Shown piece by piece: positions 44,482 through 56,201 of a stretch of DNA of 64,000 bases; the stretch's first letter is position 1; each line of letters starts with the position of its first letter. A program made the translations under genes and the position numbers. A model generated the notes under the pieces. It ran no database searches. It was given only the letters and a program-made list of their open reading frames with translations, and had not been told where the DNA came from. Source of the DNA: Corydoras sp. C115 (taxonomy: Eukaryota; Chordata; Actinopteri; Siluriformes; Callichthyidae); NCBI GenBank assembly GCA_019802505.1, contig JAFMOC010000231.1:792501-856500 (forward strand), written 5' to 3'.

Positions 44482-45587
44482 ATTTACAAACGAGAGAACG
44501 CCACAAGTCAGTAGTTTACGAAAAACAGCTACACTGCAGAATTATCAAACCTGATTTTTATCCTATCCCGTCACCTTTTTCTATATCAGGTGTTTGTGTT
44601 AGAGAGGAGTCGCTTCTTAAAGATGCTGACTCAGCGCCTTACAGACAGAGTTGGGTAGATGGTTCCACCGTCGATCAGGAGTGAGAGTCAGCCCCACCAG
44701 GCAACATTCATCACTAGAACGTAGTGAACAAGTCGGAGTGTGTCTCAAAATCTAGAGTGAAGGTAAGAGGGGCCAGATCCAGAGATGGTCCTGAAGTTCA
44801 GAGTCAGCTACAGGGAGCCAATGAGAGAGGAGAGGTGGAGTCACATGATTCACTCGGGTGGTGGAACACGAGTTCTGAATCAGTTGTGGAGGCGTGATGG
44901 TGCATGCTGGGAGACCAATGAGCAGTGCATTAGGGTGACGGAGCCGGGATAGGCTGAGGGTTTGGACTGACCGCTGAGTCACATGTTCAGTTAAGAACGG
45001 TCTGATGTTTCTGACTTCTACAGACGGAACCTGCAGACAAGTCAGAGCACACTAAAAAGTAATACTGCGGGGGGGTGGGGGGGTGGTGCTTGGGAGGGGG
45101 GCAGTTCAGAGGGCATCCTCACGGAGAACCCCAAAGTGCTCACGTGCTAAGCGGAACCTTTCCAAGACCCTGAAGGATTCCCAAAAGACAAACGAGTCAT
45201 TGACCGTCAGCCCATCTGGCACCAACCATCACGCCAAGGTCCGAACCGCCAGCCTCCGGACGCCTCCCACGAGCGGGGACCTGGACGGAAAGGTTCAGCA
45301 GGTTCTCGGTTCTTCACGGTCCGCGTGTATTTAAAACAGCTCCGGGGCCGGGGGGGGGGGGGGTGCAGTTCCCGTGGGGCTCGAGGCCAAAAGTGCCTTC
45401 AACCATTTTTTAAACCGACTTTAAAATATTTACTGTGTTCTAAATCTCTAACGTTCTAAATGTTCCACCACCCCCCACCACCACCACCCCCCATCCTCCC
45501 CCGCAGTGTTACTTATTAATGGGATCTGACTTGTTCTCCACCTGAACTGGCGAGAGCGTCAAATCTACCCCCTTAAAGCTCATGGTT
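44482..45587. other. DLGAP1 upstream intron, unique sequence
   Basis: No exon recognised. Contains G-rich and C-rich short runs near 45066-45110 and 45345-45365. Confidence 0.45.
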
Positions 45588-45923
45588 ACTCATTTATTCA
45601 TAACCCTCCCTGGGGGGGGGGGGGGTGTTCTCCATGCCTATCCAAGTGGAGAACGTTTCAGACGCTGGGCAGATACACCCAGGACAGGGGGGCAATCTAT
45701 CACTGGGCACAAACTCACACAGACACACACTCTATATGGGGCAATTTGGAGAACTCAATTGACATGATCCATGTTTTTGGACTGTGGGAGGAAACCGGAG
45801 AACCCGGAGGAAACCCACGCAGACACGGGGAGAACATGGAAACTCCACCCAGATAGGGATTTGAACCGGGAATCCAAAGCGCTGAGAGGCAAAGGTGCTA
45901 ACCACTAAGCCACCGTCCCGCCC
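45588..45923 (-). repeat. tRNA-related SINE
   Basis: Tail partly lost ('tttattcataaccctccc'); head 'ccaccgtcccgccc' intact. Confidence 0.8.
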
Positions 45924-46788
45924 TGGGGCATTTTAGAGCATTCAATTCACCTTGAATCACTGAATTGTTAGCTTAGGCAACACTCTGTTGATATCGCAGT
46001 TGCTGGCTACGTGGTTGTCCAGTTAGCGTAGTCTTTTAAAACTCAAACGCTCACAATGAAAACGAAAACCTAGCACAAAACGATACGAACTAACTTTAAC
46101 GTAACTCACTGACCAAGTAGCATTAGGATACATGTAGCGTTATTAGCATTACGATGATAATCCTGTGATAAAATGCTAACGTTTGTTGTTATGTAGTTAC
46201 TCGTTTAATATCGTCACGATCGTTCTTAGCAGTTTGTACGGAAAAAGGAAAAACCGCGAGATGATTCAAACGTCGTACATTTTCTTTGCCGTAGCTTACA
46301 CGTAGCATCATTAGGATCACGACTCATCGTAATTCGAGGATCGCGTGATAAAATGCTAACATCACTTCAAGTAGCTTTGTCTAGTTTCCTAACTAGAAAG
46401 AGAACACGCATTTATACAGCGTCCAAAAGCGTTAGCTTATATGTTACAATATTACAATTTAAAGGATCCGGTGACGCACAGAACTTTCGGGTTTGGGTTC
46501 TGGACATATTTATTCACCTCAGAACGTTGCCATTTTTTACGAATCCTGCTCAGACCCAGAGCGCCATCTCAGGTTGTATCGCGACAACAGCCGACGACAT
46601 TGTTAAATTATTATTACTTTACTATCCAGTTTTTATGATTCCACCGTTATTGTTTCCCTCTCTTCTCCCGCAATTTTTGAGCTAGCGTGACGGTTTTCAC
46701 AGAACGCGTCCATCTCATTGCTGAGACCACGGCTTGTATTCGGTTAAGGAATCGGTCGTAGCGTTCCCGAGATATTCTCGTCTTTCCG
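45924..46788. other. non-coding stretch
   Basis: Repeats the phrases 'cgtagcatcattagcatta' and 'gtgataaaatgctaa' several times; a related block recurs at 47930-48170. This suggests an old low-copy duplication. No exon. Confidence 0.4.
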
Positions 46789-47224
46789 AGCCAAAATTCC
46801 CATTCACTTTGCATCACGGCGACATTTGCGCCCCCGTAACTCGGCCAATTTTCGATCTAGAAAAACGAAATTCGCCGGAGTCGGAGATGGCCACAGCCAA
46901 TCAAAAGCCACCCTATTACTTGGCCACGCCCATGTCGTTTTTTGGAGCCCAAATACCCATTCACTTTGCATCACGGCAACGTTTGCGCCCCCGTAACTCG
47001 GCCAATTTTCGATCAGGAAAAGCGAAATTCATCGGAGTCGGAGACGGCCACAGCCAATCGAATGCCACCCTATTACCCGGCCACGCCCGGAGCCAAAATT
47101 CCCATTCCCTTTGCATCACGGCGATGTTTGCGCGCCCCGTAACTCGGCCAATTTTTGATCTAAAGAAACGAATTCTGAGACGGCAGAGTAAACGAATGCC
47201 ACCCTATTACCCGGCCATGCCCAC
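46789..47224. repeat. three-unit tandem repeat of about 150 bp
   Basis: Units near 46789, 46948 and 47092 each begin 'agccaaaattcccattc' or similar. They contain 'tttgcatcacggcga' and 'ccgtaactcggccaattttc' and end near 'ccaccctattacccggcca'. The third is diverged. Confidence 0.88.
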
Positions 47225-48177
47225 TTTTTTTTCTGTACCTCATTCACTGTATGACTTCGATGTTTTTGGAATGAACTGGGACTCCAACGCCATGTTACTC
47301 AGGAAATGCACTTATAATTCTACGAACATGACGAGGCTGTTACCGGGATGAAGACCTTAAAGAGTCAACCCTGTGGACTGAGGTCGTCGACCTCGTGGTC
47401 AGCCCCGCCCTCATTCAAATCAGCAATACGTTGCCATCGCACAAACAAATCCCCATTCTGCACAAACAGGTTTCCAAAGAAAAGAGAACTCCCTCCTCCC
47501 CCTCCTCCTCATCCTCCTCCTCGTCCTGGGGTCCAGCTTTTCTTTTGCCTTCCTGTCTCCTGACTCCTGAGTCGTTGGCTCTGAATCGACTCGCATGTTG
47601 AGGAGGTCGATGTCGTTACCGTTTTAAAGTCGGGACGTCGGTCCTCCGAAGCCCTTCCCGTCGCAGACCACGTGACCCGGCAGAACCAGCCGGTTGAATA
47701 ATTAATCATCAGGTTCTCCACGTTCTCCACTATCTGCCTTCGTCTGCGTCTCTGTCGGATTTTATTAAAGGTGTTAGTCTCGCAGGCAGCGGGTGGCGCT
47801 CATTTGCATCTCCATTATACTCTGCAGTCGTTTGCATGTCGGCCAGGCAACAACCCCCCACCCCCCCTGCCCCCCACCCACCCCGTCTCTCTAACGGCAA
47901 CGTGCTCGTCTCGAGAAGCTAGCACAGAATGAAACGACCTAACTTTAACATAGCATACGCGTAGCATCAATAGCATCATGACGAGAATCCCGCGATCAAA
48001 TGCTAACGTTTGTTGTTTCCTAGTTACGCCTTTCGTTCTTAGCAGGTTCTACGGAAAACCAACGATGATACAAATGTGGTAGACTTTCTTCGGCGTAGCG
48101 TACATGTAGCCTCATTAGCATTATGACGAGAATCACGTGATAAAATGCTAATATTGCTAATTGCTAGCTTTGGTAAT
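47225..48177. other. non-coding stretch
   Basis: C-rich run near 47860-47885 and a block related to 45960-46400. No exon recognised. Confidence 0.45.
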
Positions 48178-48506
48178 TCCATCCATCCATTATCTGCAGC
48201 TTTATCCTCTATTAGGGTCGCGGGGGGTGGGGGGGGGGGGGGGGCGCTGGGCAAATACACCCAGGACAGGGGGGAAATCTATCGCTGGGCACACACTCAC
48301 ACAGATACACTCTATATGGGGCAATTTGGAGAATTCAATTCACCTTGATCGATGTTTTTGGACTGTGGGAGGAAACCGGAGAACCCGGAGGAAACCCACG
48401 TGGACACGGGGAGAACATGGAAACTCCACCAGGGATTGGGATTTCAACCGGGAATCCCTAGCGCTGGGAGGAGAACATGCCAAACCACTAAGCCACCATG
48501 CCGCCC
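48178..48506 (-). repeat. tRNA-related SINE (left of an inverted pair)
   Basis: (CCAT)n tail at left; head 'ccaccatgccgccc' at right, 46 bp from an inverted copy. Confidence 0.85.
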
Positions 48507-48552
48507 GGATTTAAAATGTAACGATTTTTATTTTGCAGAGAAAAATCGACGA

Positions 48553-48892
48553 ACAGGTGGCTTAGTGGTTTGGCATGTTCTCCTCTCAGTGCTAGGGATT
48601 CCCGGGTTGAATCCCCATCGGGGTGGAGTTTCTATGTTCTCCCCGTGTCGGCGTGGGTTTCCTCCGGATTCTCTGGTTTCCTCCCACAGTCCAAAAACAT
48701 GGATCAAGGTCAATTAAATTCTCCAAATTGCCCCATATAGAGTGTTTCTGTGTGAGTGAGCGTGTGTCCAGTGATAGATTGCCCCCCTGTCCTGGGTGTG
48801 TCTGCCCAGCGCCCGAAACGTTCTCCCCTGGATGGGCATGGGGAACCCACCCCCCCGCGACCCTAATAGAGAATGAAGATAATGGATGGAAC
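48553..48892 (+). repeat. tRNA-related SINE (right of an inverted pair)
   Basis: Head 'ggtggcttagtggtttggc' to tail 'gaatgaagataatggatgg'. Confidence 0.85.
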
Positions 48893-49392
48893 CCCGAGGT
48901 CTAAGGTCGACGAAAACGGAGGTTCCACTGGTTTATTTTTGACGAGCTGTCAGAACATGTCCTCAGCCCATGTTCAGGACGCGACCCCCCCCCCCGCCCC
49001 TGTTTGAGAAAAGCTGATCGAGCCCCGCCCCAGCTCACTGCCCTAGTAGCATCAACTTAATTTAATTACGGTGAGGACCAACGCAATAAATTGTTCTAAC
49101 GAGGCAGAAAAAGGCGACGAGGCAGACGGAGGGCGGGCGGAGCGACGGGAACGCGTCCACGTCAGAGGATTACAGTGAGCGGGATTACGCCTGCCGCACG
49201 TTCCCATGATCCCAGATTGGGTTGTTCTCTCATGTCGTTGCCAGACCCATCATAAATAACTCCTAATGTCAAAGCTGCCTCTCCTCCAACCACCGGCTGC
49301 CTCCATCCTCAGCTGTCCTCTGCCCAAATCTCAACGTCCTACCTATGCCGTCCCTCCAACTGCTCATTTGGAGTTATCAATTGTCTGCCAGT

Positions 49393-49516
49393 TGGTGGCG
49401 CTCGTTCCGGGGATCCGGTTTCGAATCCCCATCTCGGTGGAGTTTCCAGATTGGGATTTGAACCCTGATCCCAGCTCTGAGAGGAGAACATGCCAAACCA
49501 CTAAGCCAGCACGCCA
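49393..49516. repeat. two SINE heads fused in inverted orientation
   Basis: A plus-strand head fragment ('gtttcgaatccccatctcgg') is followed at about 49449 by a minus-strand head ending 'aagccagcacgccac'. All body sequence is missing between them. Confidence 0.65.
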
Positions 49517-49628
49517 CTGTTTGTCGTATTAACATTCTGACATCACACTCGACGCCACGCCGTTATTTATTCATCATGTTACAGAAACGGGACGAGCGAG
49601 CAGGGGGCTGCGCAAATGTCACCAGCTC

Positions 49629-50648
49629 AGTGTGAGAGTGTGAGAGTGTGAATGTGTGAGTGTGTAAATGAGTGTGTGAGAGTGTGAGAGTGAGTGTGAG
49701 AGTGTTAGAGTGTGAGTGTGAGAGAGTGAGTGTGAGAGTGTTAGAGTGTGAGTGTGAGAGAGTGAGTGCGTGAGTGTGAGAGAGTGAGTGTGTGAGTGTG
49801 AGAGTGTGTAAATGAGAGTGAGTGTGAGAGTGTGTGAGTGAGAGTGTGTGAGAGAGAGAGTGAGTGTGTAAGTGAGAGTGTGAGAGTGAGTGTGTGTGAG
49901 AGAGAGTGTGAGTGAGAGTGTGTGTGTGTGTGTGTGAGAGAGTGTGTGAGAGTGAGAGTGTGTGTGTGTGAGAGAGTGAGAGAATGTGTGTGTGAGAGTG
50001 TCTGAGTGTCAGAGTGAGAGAGTGTGTGTGTGTGTGAGTGAGAGAGTGTGTGTGTGAGTGAGAGTGTGTGTGTGAGAATGTGAGTGAGAGTGTGTGTGTG
50101 TGTGTAAGAGAGTGAGAGTGTGTGAGTGTCAGAGTGAGAGAGTGTGTGTGTGAGAGAGAGTGAGAGTGTGAGAGAGAGAGTGAGTGTGTGTGAGTGTGAG
50201 CGTGTGTGTGTGTGTGTATGAGAGTGTGAGTGTGTGTGTGTGTGAGAGAGAGTGTGAGTGAGAGTGTGAGAGAGTGTGTGTGTGTGTGTGAGTGAGTGAG
50301 TGTGTGTGTGTATATACTGTATGTATGTGTGTGTGTGTGAGTTTTTGTGTGTGTATGTATGTGTGTGTGTGAGTGTATATACTGCACTGTATGTATGTGA
50401 GTGTATGTGAGTGTGTGTGTATGTGAGTGTGTATATGTGTATGTGAGTGTGTGTATGTGAGTGTGTGTGTATGTGAGTGTGTATATGTGTATGTGAGTGT
50501 GTATATGTGTATGTGAGTGTGTGTGTATGTGAGTGTGTATGTGAGTGTGTATATGTGTATGTGAGTGTGTGTGTATGTGAGTGTGTATGTGAGTGTGTAT
50601 ATGTGTATGTGAGTGTGTGTGTGTATGTGAGTGTGTATGTGTGTGTGT
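49629..50648. repeat. 1-kb GT/GA-rich microsatellite field
   Basis: About 1 kb of (GT)n, (GA)n and 'gtgtgagagtgtgag' words, becoming 'gtgtatgtgagtgtgtat' units of about 20-30 bp from 50385. The long His/Thr/Ser minus-strand frame here is an artefact. Confidence 0.95.
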
Positions 50649-50759
50649 TCTATAGGGCATGTAATGAGTTCTGGCAGAGTTCCAGTGCGGTCAGTTCATA
50701 CACACGTCTCTGTGATGCGCTTCACTCCGTCCTCTGAGTTCAGGGTTCGGGTGCAAAAA

Positions 50760-51560
50760 CATTATATAAACCTAGTACCCCTAAGTAGTGCACATGGGAG
50801 AGTGTACTACAGATCAGTACATCCCAAACGGAGGAGTGAAGGGGTGGTGAGGGGTCTTCCTTAAAGTCCATTAGAACCGATCCGGGGCGTGTCCGAAATC
50901 ACATACTGCCCACTACAGAGGGCTCGAGAATGACCAGAATGAGAATCACTCAGGTCTAGTGCACTACCTAAAGTGCAGTGTTCCAATTCTTAAATGTGAT
51001 CCTTACCTACTATAAAGTGCACTACAAAAGTCCCACAATGCACCTGGAGTTGTAGTGTTCCTAGTCATACCCTATTAAAGATCTAGTGCACTAGATAGTG
51101 TGTCAGCCATGCTGTAGTGATGTTTTGACTCACTATCTAGTGCACTATCTAGTGTCAAAACAACACTATATAGTGCACTCATCATATAGTGCACTACATA
51201 TTTCTCCTAGATTTGAAGTGTACACTACAGCGGTTTTCAGAGTCGCTCTCTATTACAGATCTAGTGCACTAGATAGTGTGTCAGCCAAGTTTTAGTGTTG
51301 TTCTGACTCCCTATATAGTGCACTACAATAGTTCCACAATGCACCTGGGTTGTAGTGTATACATGAGAACAGCCCTGGCCTGTGTCCGAAGTCGCACACT
51401 GCCTACTACATAGGGGTCGAGAATGTTTTCATAACTCCACTCACACATAATTACAGATCTAGTGCACTACGTAGGGTGTCAGCCATGGTGCAGTGTTCCA
51501 ATTCTTATATATGATCCTAACTATATGGATGGGCACTACATACTTGTGTTCTACTGTAAA
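50760..51560. repeat. palindromic 'ctagtgcactag' repeat cluster (D1)
   Basis: Degenerate copies of the unit at 26868, with 'cagatctagtgcactagata' and 'tgtccgaaatcacatactgc' phrases joined in the same array. Confidence 0.8.
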
Positions 51561-51609
51561 CGTACTAGATCAGGGCAATTAGGGTTCTGTGAAGGGTAAT
51601 AAGATTACA

Positions 51610-51618
51610 GTGTTGTAA

Positions 51619-51651
<33 letters not shown>
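51610..51651. repeat. (CA)n microsatellite
   Basis: About 17 CA units. Confidence 0.9.
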
Positions 51652-51654
<3 letters not shown>

Positions 51655-51739
51655 CACATCACCTCAGATCAGTGACCTGATGTGAGCTGAACACACTCTG
51701 CTGACTCGTCAGATTATTTAAGGACACGGTTCGACTCCT

Positions 51740-52462
51740 CCGCATCTGACTCACTGTATAGTGCACTACAAAAAGTCCCCTAGATTTGTAGTGTAGACTA
51801 GAGCCGTGTTCCAAATCACTCCCTACGACAGATATAGTGTACTACGTAGTGTGTCAGTCATGCTGTAGTGTTGTTCTGACTCACTATATAGAGCACTACA
51901 AAAGGTCCCCTAGAAAAGTGCACTAGAATCAACCATGTAGTGTTGTTCAGACTCACTATATAGTGCACTACAAAAGTCACATGATGCACCTGGATTTGCT
52001 GAGTACACCACAGCTGTGTTCAAAGTCGCTCCCTAGGACAGATCTAGTGCACTAGATAGTGTGCCAGCCGTGCTGTAGTGTTGTTCTGACTCATATATAG
52101 AGTGCACTACAAAAAGTCCCCTAGATTTATAGTCTACACTACAGCTGTGTTCAGAGTCCAGTGCACTACATAGTGTCAGCCATACTGTAGTGTTGTTCTG
52201 ACTCACTGTAGTGCACTACAAAAAGTCCCCTAGATTTGTAGTGTACACTAGGGTGTAGCACTAGATAGTGAATCAACCACGTAGTGTCGTGCTGGTTCAC
52301 TATATAGTGCACTACAAAAGTCACATGATGCACCTGGATTTGCTGAGTACACCACAGCTGTGTTCAAAGTCGCTCCCTATGACAGATCTAGTGCACTAGA
52401 TAGTGTGCCAGCCGTGCTGTAGTGCAGTTCTGACTCACTATATAGTGCACTGTTTGTAGATC
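51740..52462. repeat. palindromic 'ctagtgcactag' repeat cluster (D2)
   Basis: Includes a nearly exact direct duplication of about 150 bp: 'tagtgcactacaaaagtcac' to 'agatctagtgcactagatag' near 51961-52060 and again near 52301-52402. Confidence 0.85.
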
Positions 52463-52634
52463 CACTCATAGCAGACACACACTCACACAGCACCACCACC
52501 ACCCTCACATGTCTGACCCTGCAGATCTGTGGATGATCCTCCACCCAAATGCTGCTGCTGCTGCAGTGGAGGTGCGGACTGTAAAGAGTGTGTGACTCTA
52601 CAACCACGAAGTCCACATCAATGAGCGAAGAACC

Positions 52635-52638
<4 letters not shown>

Positions 52639-52675
<37 letters not shown>
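52639..52675. repeat. (CA)n microsatellite
   Basis: About 18 CA units. Confidence 0.95.
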
Positions 52676-52678
<3 letters not shown>

Positions 52679-52689
52679 ATCAATAAATC

Positions 52690-53290
52690 CATCACTCCAC
52701 TCACGAGCAAAAGCAAACGCGCCCACGCGCAATTCCACGGCTTCCACGTTCACGCGGCGGCTGCTGGGTCCGGGTCCGGGTTCGGGTTCGTGTCCGGTGG
52801 GTCGGATCCGCTCGCGGGGTTCGGTGCCGCGCTACCTGCCATCCTCCGGAACCGCGGCGCATCCGTGGCCTTTGATCTCCCCTTTCATCTCGCGCTTCAA
52901 AGGGGGCCGACGAATCCGAGTCGAGTCGCTCCGCACGCGCGCAATCAACAGATCCGCGGCCGTCCGGTGAGAATAAAGAGAAAACCAACGCGTCGACGGA
53001 GGAAGCACACACACACACACACACATACACACACACACTCACACACACACACACACACACACACTGCTCTTACCTCCGGAGCTCTGCTGCGCCGTGGACG
53101 CGTCGGTGCGCGGGTTCGGTCCCGAGCGAGCCGCAGAACCCGCAGCAGAACCCGCGCGCACACGCACGCACGCACACACACACATTCACACACACACACA
53201 CTCCGCTCCGTCTCTGATGGAGGTTCTGCTCGCTGAGAGCTGGATAACGCTCAGGTCCCCCTGCCGCCAGAACCCGACTCTGTCTCTGTA
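52690..53290 (-). promoter_or_regulatory. CpG-rich block, candidate main DLGAP1 promoter
   Basis: High CpG density over about 600 bp, broken by a CA tract at 53008-53063. It lies upstream of DLGAP1 on the minus strand and contains the donor described for 53074..53290. Confidence 0.5.
53074..53290 (-). other. candidate non-coding exon 1 of DLGAP1
   Basis: On the minus strand the CpG block ends in the strong donor TCCGGAG|GTAAGA at 53074/53073. The upstream limit (transcription start) is a guess. Assignment to DLGAP1 is by position and strand only. Confidence 0.35.
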
Positions 53291-53424
53291 GAACGGAGGG
53301 ACATTAATCACACATTCCAATTAATCAACAAAAACACACACAACACACTGGAACCTCGCGCTCCCTTTGATGGGGAACCTATCCTGAAATGTGGAACCGT
53401 TTCCAAGATGATGTTTAATAAAGC

Positions 53425-53425
<1 letters not shown>

Positions 53426-53452
<27 letters not shown>
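53426..53452. repeat. (TTA)n microsatellite
   Basis: About nine ATT units directly before the SINE tail, repeated after its head. Confidence 0.9.
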
Positions 53453-53457
<5 letters not shown>

Positions 53458-53798
53458 TTCATTCATTATCTCCCGCTTTATCCTCTATTAGGGTCGCGGT
53501 GGGGTTCCCCATGACCATCCAGGGGAGAACATTTCGGGCGCTGGGCAGATAGACCCAGGACAGGACGTCAATCCATCGCTGGGCACACACTCACTCACAC
53601 AGACACACTCTGTGGGCAATTTTTGAGAATTCAATTGACTTGATCCATGTTTTTGGACTGTGGGAGGAAACCGGAGAACCCGGAAGAAACCCACGCAGAC
53701 ACGGGGAGAACATGGAAACTCCACCCAGATGGGGATTCGAACCGGGAATCCCTAGCGCTGAGAGGCGAACATGCTAACCACTAAGCCACCGTGCCGCC
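53453..53798 (-). repeat. tRNA-related SINE (left arm of 330-bp palindrome)
   Basis: (ATTC)n tail subfamily. Flanked by TTA-rich repeats on both sides. Its head faces the head of the next copy across about 20 bp. Confidence 0.88.
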
Positions 53799-53814
53799 TA
53801 TTATTATTATAATT

Positions 53815-54148
53815 ATTACTGTGGTGGCTTAGTGGTTTAGCATGTTCTCCTCTCAGCTCTAGAGATTCCCAGTTAGAATCCCCATCTGGGTGGAGTTTCC
53901 ATGTCCTCCCCGTGTCTGCGTGGTCCTCCGGGTTCTCCGGTTTCCTCCCACAGTCCAAAAACATGGATCAAGGTCAAGTGAGTTCTCCAAATTGCCCCAT
54001 ATAGAGTGTGTGTGAGTGTGTGTCCAGTGATGGATTGCCCCCCTGTCCTGGGTGTATCTGCCCAGCGCCCGAAACGTTCTCCCCTGGATGGGCATGAGGA
54101 ACCCCCCCACCCTAATAGAGGATAAAGCGGAAGATAATGGATGGATGG
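53815..54148 (+). repeat. tRNA-related SINE (right arm of 330-bp palindrome)
   Basis: Full length, ending 'ggataaagcggaagataatg' and (GGAT)n. Flanked by 'ttatta' on both sides, so it seems to have inserted in the TTA repeat bordering the previous copy. Confidence 0.88.
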
Positions 54149-54330
54149 ATTATTATATCAATCAGGGTCCCGGGTTTTATTCAGGTGGTGGATGTCTCTA
54201 GACCAATAGAGAACCTCTAGAGTGGAACCTCTAGAGCAATAAATTAAACGGTACTCATAAAACACAAAAGATTCTTTAAAACACAAAAGAACTTTCATTT
54301 ATTCATTCATATTAATTTTTTTATTATTAA

Positions 54331-54617
54331 TCCTCTACTAGCGTTATGGAGGGGGGGGGGGTTTCCACATGCCCATCTAGAGGAGAATGTTTTGGGTGCT
54401 GGGCAGATGCAAAGGCTATTGCCGGGCACACTCATGCTATCTGGGGCAATTTAGAGCATTCAATACACCTTGAATCCATGTTTTTGGACTGTGGGAGGAA
54501 TCCGGAGAACACGGAGGAAACCCACATGGACACGGGGAAAACATGCAAACTCCACCCAGATCGGGATTCATACCTGGATTCCCAGTGCTGAGAGGAGAAC
54601 ATGCCAAACCACTACTA
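54331..54617 (-). repeat. tRNA-related SINE, diverged
   Basis: Tail eroded and head truncated at 'gccaaaccacta'. Confidence 0.75.
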
Positions 54618-55482
54618 TATATGGTTCCTATCCCTTTAAGGACGTTAGGAACTGAATAGGAACTGTCATTGTGTCCGGGGGGACTCTTTATACGTACGAA
54701 CAACACAAGTAGCGGCGCGGCAGTTTTCGGTGCCGCAAAGTTAAAAATAAAAGATAAAGTTGTTTTTTCCCCTCATTAGTATTTCATTAAAAAGTATTTA
54801 AGCAGCCAATGAGGCGTGTGCTCGGGTTGCGTGACGTCGAGTTTAAATATTGCGTTGCCGCGCGTACGCAGTGACGTCATCATTTTCTAACATAAATGTA
54901 AATTGGATGCGGTTTCGTGATCTGTATTAAAGTAAAGATTGCGATTTATTCGGTTTAAACGAAGAATACTAATTAATTCATACTAAATAAAAACACGTAA
55001 CGACACCTTCTGATTCACCGAGTCACTGAGTCGATTCACACGTCGGCAATTAAGCTATGAATCTCATACGGCATAATTAAATTGTTTCAATTAGAACAAT
55101 TATGTCGTAAACGCGGGGTTTTTATTAATAAAGATCTCACTTCGTGTCGCAATCATTTAAAATAACAAAGCACGCTTGGTTACCATGGTAACGGCGGTTT
55201 GTTTATAAATGATATTAAACAAATACTTACGTTAAACATCTGAAACATCGCGTAACGATCAATCAATCAATCAATCAATCAATCACGATTTAAAATGATC
55301 GATACTCGCATTGCTGCAGTGGATTCAGAGGAAACGATTAACCCTTTATTTAATATATAATTACACAGATCGAAATAATCCGTTAATTAAAACTTAATAG
55401 TTTGTTTGAAGGCGACGCTCTTTTTCTTCTTGGATTTTTATTGGCGATTAAAAATGTATATCACTGTCGCCACCTACTGGAC
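54618..55482. other. non-coding AT-rich stretch
   Basis: A short CAAT run at 55259-55284; no exon recognised. Confidence 0.5.
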
Positions 55483-55494
55483 TGTTTACAGTAT

Positions 55495-55840
55495 CCATCC
55501 ATCCATTATTTTCCGCTTTATTCTCTCACCGGGGGAGGGGGGGGTTCTCCATGCCCATCCAGGGGAGAACGTCTCGGGCGCTGGGCAGACACACCCAGGA
55601 CAGGGGGGCAATCTATCACTGTACACTCACTCACACATACACACTCTATATGGGGCAATTTGGAGAACTCACTTGACCTTGATCCATGTTTTTGGACTGT
55701 GGGAGGAAACCGGAGAACCCGGAGGAAACCCACGTGGACACGGGGAGAACATGGAAACTCCACCCAGATGGGGATTCGAACAGGGACTCCCTAACACTGA
55801 TAGGAGAACATGCCAAATCACTAAGCCAGCGTGCCGCCCG
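55495..55840 (-). repeat. tRNA-related SINE, first of a tandem pair
   Basis: (CCAT)n tail and 'ggggggcaatctatcac' body; head with private variants 'gggactccctaacactgat'. Flanked by 'tgtttacagtat' at 55483-55494 and 55841-55852. Confidence 0.9.
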
Positions 55841-55852
55841 TGTTTACAGTAT

Positions 55853-56201
55853 TCATTCATTCATTATCTCCCGCTTTATGCTCTATTAGGGTCGCGGTGG
55901 GGTTCCCCATGCCCATCCAGGGGAGAACGTCTTGGGCGCTGGGCAGATAGACCCAGGACAGGGCGCCAATCCATCGCTGGGTACACACTCACACACTCAA
56001 ACACACTCTATATGGGGCAATTTAGAGAACTCAATTAACTTGATCCATGTTTTTGGACTGTGGGAGGAAACCGGAGAACCCGGAGGAAACCCACGTGGAC
56101 ACGGGGAGAACATGGAAACTCCACCCAGATGGGGATTCGAACAGGGACTCCCTAACACTGATAGGAGAACATGCCAAATCACTAAGCCAGCGTGCCGCCC
56201 G
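55853..56201 (-). repeat. tRNA-related SINE, second of a tandem pair (chimeric)
   Basis: Tail (TCAT)n and 'cagggcgccaatccatcgct' of the other subfamily, but the head half carries the same private variants as the copy before it. Followed by a third 'tgtttacagtat' at 56202-56213. Confidence 0.9.

Noticed and set aside
49563..50660. 365-codon His/Thr/Ser frame
   Set aside because: It is the translated GT/GA microsatellite field.
52790..53236. 148-codon frame in the CpG block at 53 kb
   Set aside because: It includes a translated CA repeat; no conserved residues. The block is better explained as promoter and leader exon.
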